Shown here one piece after another: positions 62,101 to 64,000 of a stretch of DNA of 64,000 nucleotides (position 1 is its first letter; the number at the start of each line of letters is the position of its first letter). Source of the DNA: Mactra quadrangularis. Its lineage: Eukaryota > Mollusca > Bivalvia > Venerida > Mactridae. Location of the stretch: NCBI GenBank assembly GCA_025267735.1, contig CM046306.1:31513919-31577918 (forward strand), in the 5' to 3' direction. The translations under genes and the position numbers were made by a program. The notes under the pieces are model-generated. The model ran no database searches. It saw nothing but the letters and a program-made list of their open reading frames with translations, and was not told the origin of the DNA.

Positions 62101-63644
62101 CAACTGGCAGAAGGGACTCTCAGACAAATATTTTACCTGTGCCAAGCACGAACCATCAAAAGTGACTAGCAACTATCCTATTTGATACCAAGAGGGTGGT
62201 TAGTCCTTTTTAAAAGTATTCTAAAACATATGTAGACCTAACAAGGAAATTGAACCCAACATCACTGGGTTCACATCAGATACGGTACCATCCGAGATCT
62301 GTCCAGTTACGTTTGTTTTAAAATATGGAAAAAATGTATACAATATGTCAACAATATGATGAACATAGTCTTCATTTTGTCATTTGAAAGTGAAACTAGG
62401 ATAAGATGATCAAGCAACAACAGGAAATTAAGTTTGTATGTCTTAAACATTTTCATACGTATATACAAATTAAAAGCAATGAATTATTGTAAAAGCAATT
62501 ACCTGCAAAGCTCTCTCAGCTTCCATTAAAGCTGGTTTTGCAGCTTCTAATTTTGTCTCAGCATAAGTTTTCTCAACATTGATTTCATCTACAATAGTCT
62601 GTGCTTTATCTTTAACTTTTTGTACAGAAGCTTTTACCTTCTCAGCTGCAGTAGCACTTGCAGTCACTTCTGCCAATACCTAAATAATAAAAGTGTAAAC
62701 ATTTCAAAAAATGCCATCAATCAATTAATCTCACTCTTGATTACTTGTGGGTAAAAATGCCTGGTTGTCGAAATAAATCAATCTACTTCAGTTAAAAACG
62801 TTCTACAAAAATTGGTAAAAAAGAAACAAAATTCTTATTTAAAAAGCAGACATGCCAGCTGCACAGCCATGGGTGTCACAAAATATCATAACCTAAATTG
62901 AAAATAACTTTATAAAATGTTAAAGGAACTAATTTTTATGGACAAGTAAATTTGTATATTAAACTTATACAAACAGTGTTACCTTATCAGCTTTCACATT
63001 TGCCACAGCTAAATCTTTTTCTTTCACCACTAATTCTTTAGATAACTGATCTACTGAGGCACTTGCTTCTATTAGTTTAGCTAAACCAGTGTTCATACGT
63101 CTAGCAAGTTCACCAATCTCATCATATTTTTGTCGATACAATGTTAAATAACCATCCAAAAATGACAAATAAGACTTTGGTGTCACATGAGTCTGTCTTC
63201 GGAATCTGAATGAACAATATATAAAAACATCTTAATTTAATTACAAAATAGGAATAAATTCCTTTTAAGACCTTATGGTAGCCAAATCTGGCTCTATTAC
63301 CCTCCCAAACATGTATTCCCCCTTCCCTGGAGAAAACGCCCCTGTCCTTAATTAAAAAACAAAAAGTTTTAGCAACTAGCAGAATTAACTAATAAAATAC
63401 AAAACTAAATAAATTACCTTTGAAAATATTCAACACATACTGATGCCACATCATCATGTACTACACCCATTGTGTTTACTAAATGTCCTTTAGTTTCATC
63501 AGAACATACAACATTAAATGTAGACAAGAAATGACTGGATACAGCAATCAAAGCATCTTTTGGCCAGCGACTAAACCAGTCCATTGTACAACCAGAAATT
63601 AAACCAGGAAACTTCAAAGACCTGTTTCTAAATTTCTCACCAAC
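41182..63644 (-). CDS. DNAH5: DNAH5/DNAH8-type outer-arm dynein heavy chain, C-terminal third (29 exons, 1,535 codons; 5' part outside window)
   Basis: Exons in transcript order: 63418-63644, 62983-63205, 62503-62679, 61490-61657, 60935-61150, 60329-60466, 59718-59845, 59043-59211, 58431-58586, 57879-58034, 57320-57409, 56761-56853, 56171-56275, 55569-55707, 53957-54071, 53517-53707, 52986-53226, 52118-52320, 51699-51772, 51210-51362, 50535-50690, 49612-49728, 44754-44855, 44127-44287, 43561-43717, 42814-42966, 42251-42440, 41643-41764, 41182-41469. Introns are GT-AG; frame is continuous to TAG at 41182. The product is the microtubule motor of the axonemal outer arm. Covered: end of AAA4, stalk coiled coil 1 ([20 protein letters not shown]), microtubule-binding tip ([10 protein letters not shown]), coiled coil 2, AAA5, AAA6 and the C-terminal domain ending [15 protein letters not shown]. 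Blocks such as [21 protein letters not shown] and [11 protein letters not shown] match the DNAH5/DNAH8 class closely. Choosing between those paralogues needs a tree. Intron 22 holds tandem repeats, LINE pieces and a solo Ngaro unit. Confidence 0.95.
43365..43425 (-). repeat. tRNA-derived SINE fragment in a dynein intron
   Basis: On the minus strand TGGCTGGGTGGAAGAG (43403-43418) resembles box A and TTGATTTGATTCC (43365-43377) resembles box B. The pair is correctly ordered and spaced for a tRNA-like Pol III promoter. It is degenerate. Confidence 0.4.
46341..46544 (+). pseudogene. 5'-truncated LINE: C-terminal end of a reverse-transcriptase ORF
   Basis: 68 codons ending in TAG, antisense to the dynein gene. 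The reading [20 protein letters not shown] with a following LLDC gives the C-x2-C...H...C arrangement found at the C-terminus of I/Nimb- or Jockey-type LINE polymerases. It ends [11 protein letters not shown], a familiar tail for such ORFs. There is no start or RT domain in the window, so this is a dead 5'-truncated copy. Confidence 0.75.
46545..46810 (+). mobile_element. LINE 3' UTR followed by a second truncated LINE 3' tail
   Basis: After the stop, AATATGACC-type sequence leads to CCGTAAAACCAAAACAAAAC, a usual LINE 3' end. A second copy of the last ORF codons and 3' UTR (AAGGAAATAAATGTTTATCA) starts at about 46660 and ends in an AATC/AATA microsatellite near 46785-46803. Two independent, severely truncated insertions therefore lie head to tail. 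Confidence 0.7.
47153..48714 (-). mobile_element. Solo terminal unit (A-M-B) of the Ngaro-like element, dynein intron 22
   Basis: Matches 20896-22482 of the full element along its whole length, including the 13-bp stem-loop, AGCAACCG repeats, poly-A tract (shorter here) and terminal ATATTTGGTTTTA. Only a handful of substitutions were noticed (for example AACTTTGAGC here, AACTTTTAGC there). No coding interior is present. It could arise by homologous recombination between A1 and A2 of a full element, as solo LTRs do, or be a mobile non-autonomous form. It is sense-oriented relative to the dynein gene. Confidence 0.9.
49357..49445 (-). repeat. (CCAA)n microsatellite with truncated end of the 260-bp repeat family
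   Basis: CCAA units run from 49357 to about 49395, then CCAGGGTGATTCCAGTATAC and CCCCGAAAACTTCG. Reverse-complemented this reads ATACCCCTGCAAACGAAG then GGGGGTATACTGG, closely like the start of the repeats at 15672 and 39953. It looks like a 5' end copy with its adjoining microsatellite, in opposite orientation. Confidence 0.65.
54281..55308. mobile_element. 1,028-bp TIR element (CAGGGATGAGCC ends) in dynein intron 14
   Basis: CAGGGATGAGCC opens the element and its exact inverse GGCTCATCCCTG closes it. Subterminally GGGAGAAGTGACTTCTCCC and GGGCGACTTCTTCGCCC are palindromes. The hexamer ATTATA flanks both ends (54275-54280 and 55309-55314). No transposase is encoded. CAGGG ends occur in hAT elements, but a 6-bp duplication would be atypical, so the class stays open. 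Confidence 0.82.
57259..57276. repeat. Poly(G) run of 18
   Basis: An uninterrupted G18 on the plus strand in the intron just downstream (gene sense) of exon 11 of the dynein gene. It could form a G-quadruplex or slipped structure and is prone to sequencing length error. Confidence 0.95.
59350..59415 (+). repeat. tRNA-derived SINE fragment in a dynein intron
   Basis: TAGCTCAATTAGTA (59356-59369) is a good box-A-like motif and GCTGACTCAAGCCC (59396-59409) a degenerate box B at tRNA-like spacing. No cloverleaf acceptor stem is seen. Confidence 0.45.
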
Positions 63645-64000
63645 CTGAAAATAACATGTAATAAAAAAGCATAAGTATCACCACCAGTTTTACTTCAATG
63701 AATAAAGAAAACAGTAATGTTTCATCATGTAGTATGTATGTAGACATTCATTGAGCATCTATGGTCAATTTATCATTATTTGACAACTCATAGCTGTAGG
63801 TTCTATCAACAAAATCCTAAAACTTCTTTAAAATCTGTGGCAGTTGACCAAAATAACACTTAGAACATGTCCAATCTTCCATCTTTTTATTTGGATTTTA
63901 AGCTGTTTATCAAAAATAAATCAAAGCTCTAACACTTTAGAATTCAAAATCTTGCACTTAGTAGCTGACACAGCTATCTTACTCATTACTCATGCTCCAA

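Overview
This is a eukaryotic nuclear window: AT-rich, intron-dense, with GT-AG introns throughout. The genes are animal genes, and cilia-related genes sit among tRNA-derived SINE-like fragments, foldback MITEs, a pearl/Helentron-like tandem element and a Ngaro-type retrotransposon. That repeat mix fits a bivalve mollusc (possibly a mytilid). The species is an inference from repeat style and was not tested.

Layout. 1-2862: no gene recognised; one 480-bp MITE, one SINE fragment and a degenerate minisatellite. 2863-9176 (minus): complete CCDC89, seven coding exons, 356 aa. 9177-16473: intergenic, filled by three terminal-inverted-repeat elements, a 3.1-kb element built from ~147-bp tandem units, and a 260-bp repeat. 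16482-39529 (plus): complete NDUFS1 (complex I 75-kDa subunit), 17 coding exons, 722 aa, all iron-sulfur cysteines intact. Its introns hold at least six mobile elements, including a 7.7-kb Ngaro-like tyrosine-recombinase retrotransposon (gag, RT-RNase H, recombinase, SGNH hydrolase) in antisense orientation. 39530-41181: short convergent intergenic region with a second copy of the 260-bp repeat. 41182-63644 (minus): the last 29 exons (1,535 codons) of a DNAH5/DNAH8-type outer-arm axonemal dynein heavy chain; its 5' two thirds lie beyond the right edge.

Function. CCDC89 and the dynein heavy chain are coiled-coil and motor proteins expected in ciliated or flagellated cells; NDUFS1 is a mitochondrial housekeeping protein. 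Nothing in the sequence shows that the three work together; neighbouring position is the only link.

Most striking content. The Ngaro-like element has open, intact-looking ORFs, tandemly amplified 1.19-kb terminal units, and a near-identical solo terminal unit 26 kb away in a dynein intron. Together these suggest recent activity and a solo-LTR-like excision route for split-direct-repeat retrotransposons. Exon boundaries were worked out by hand from reading frame, splice consensus and recalled family sequences; no alignment was run.
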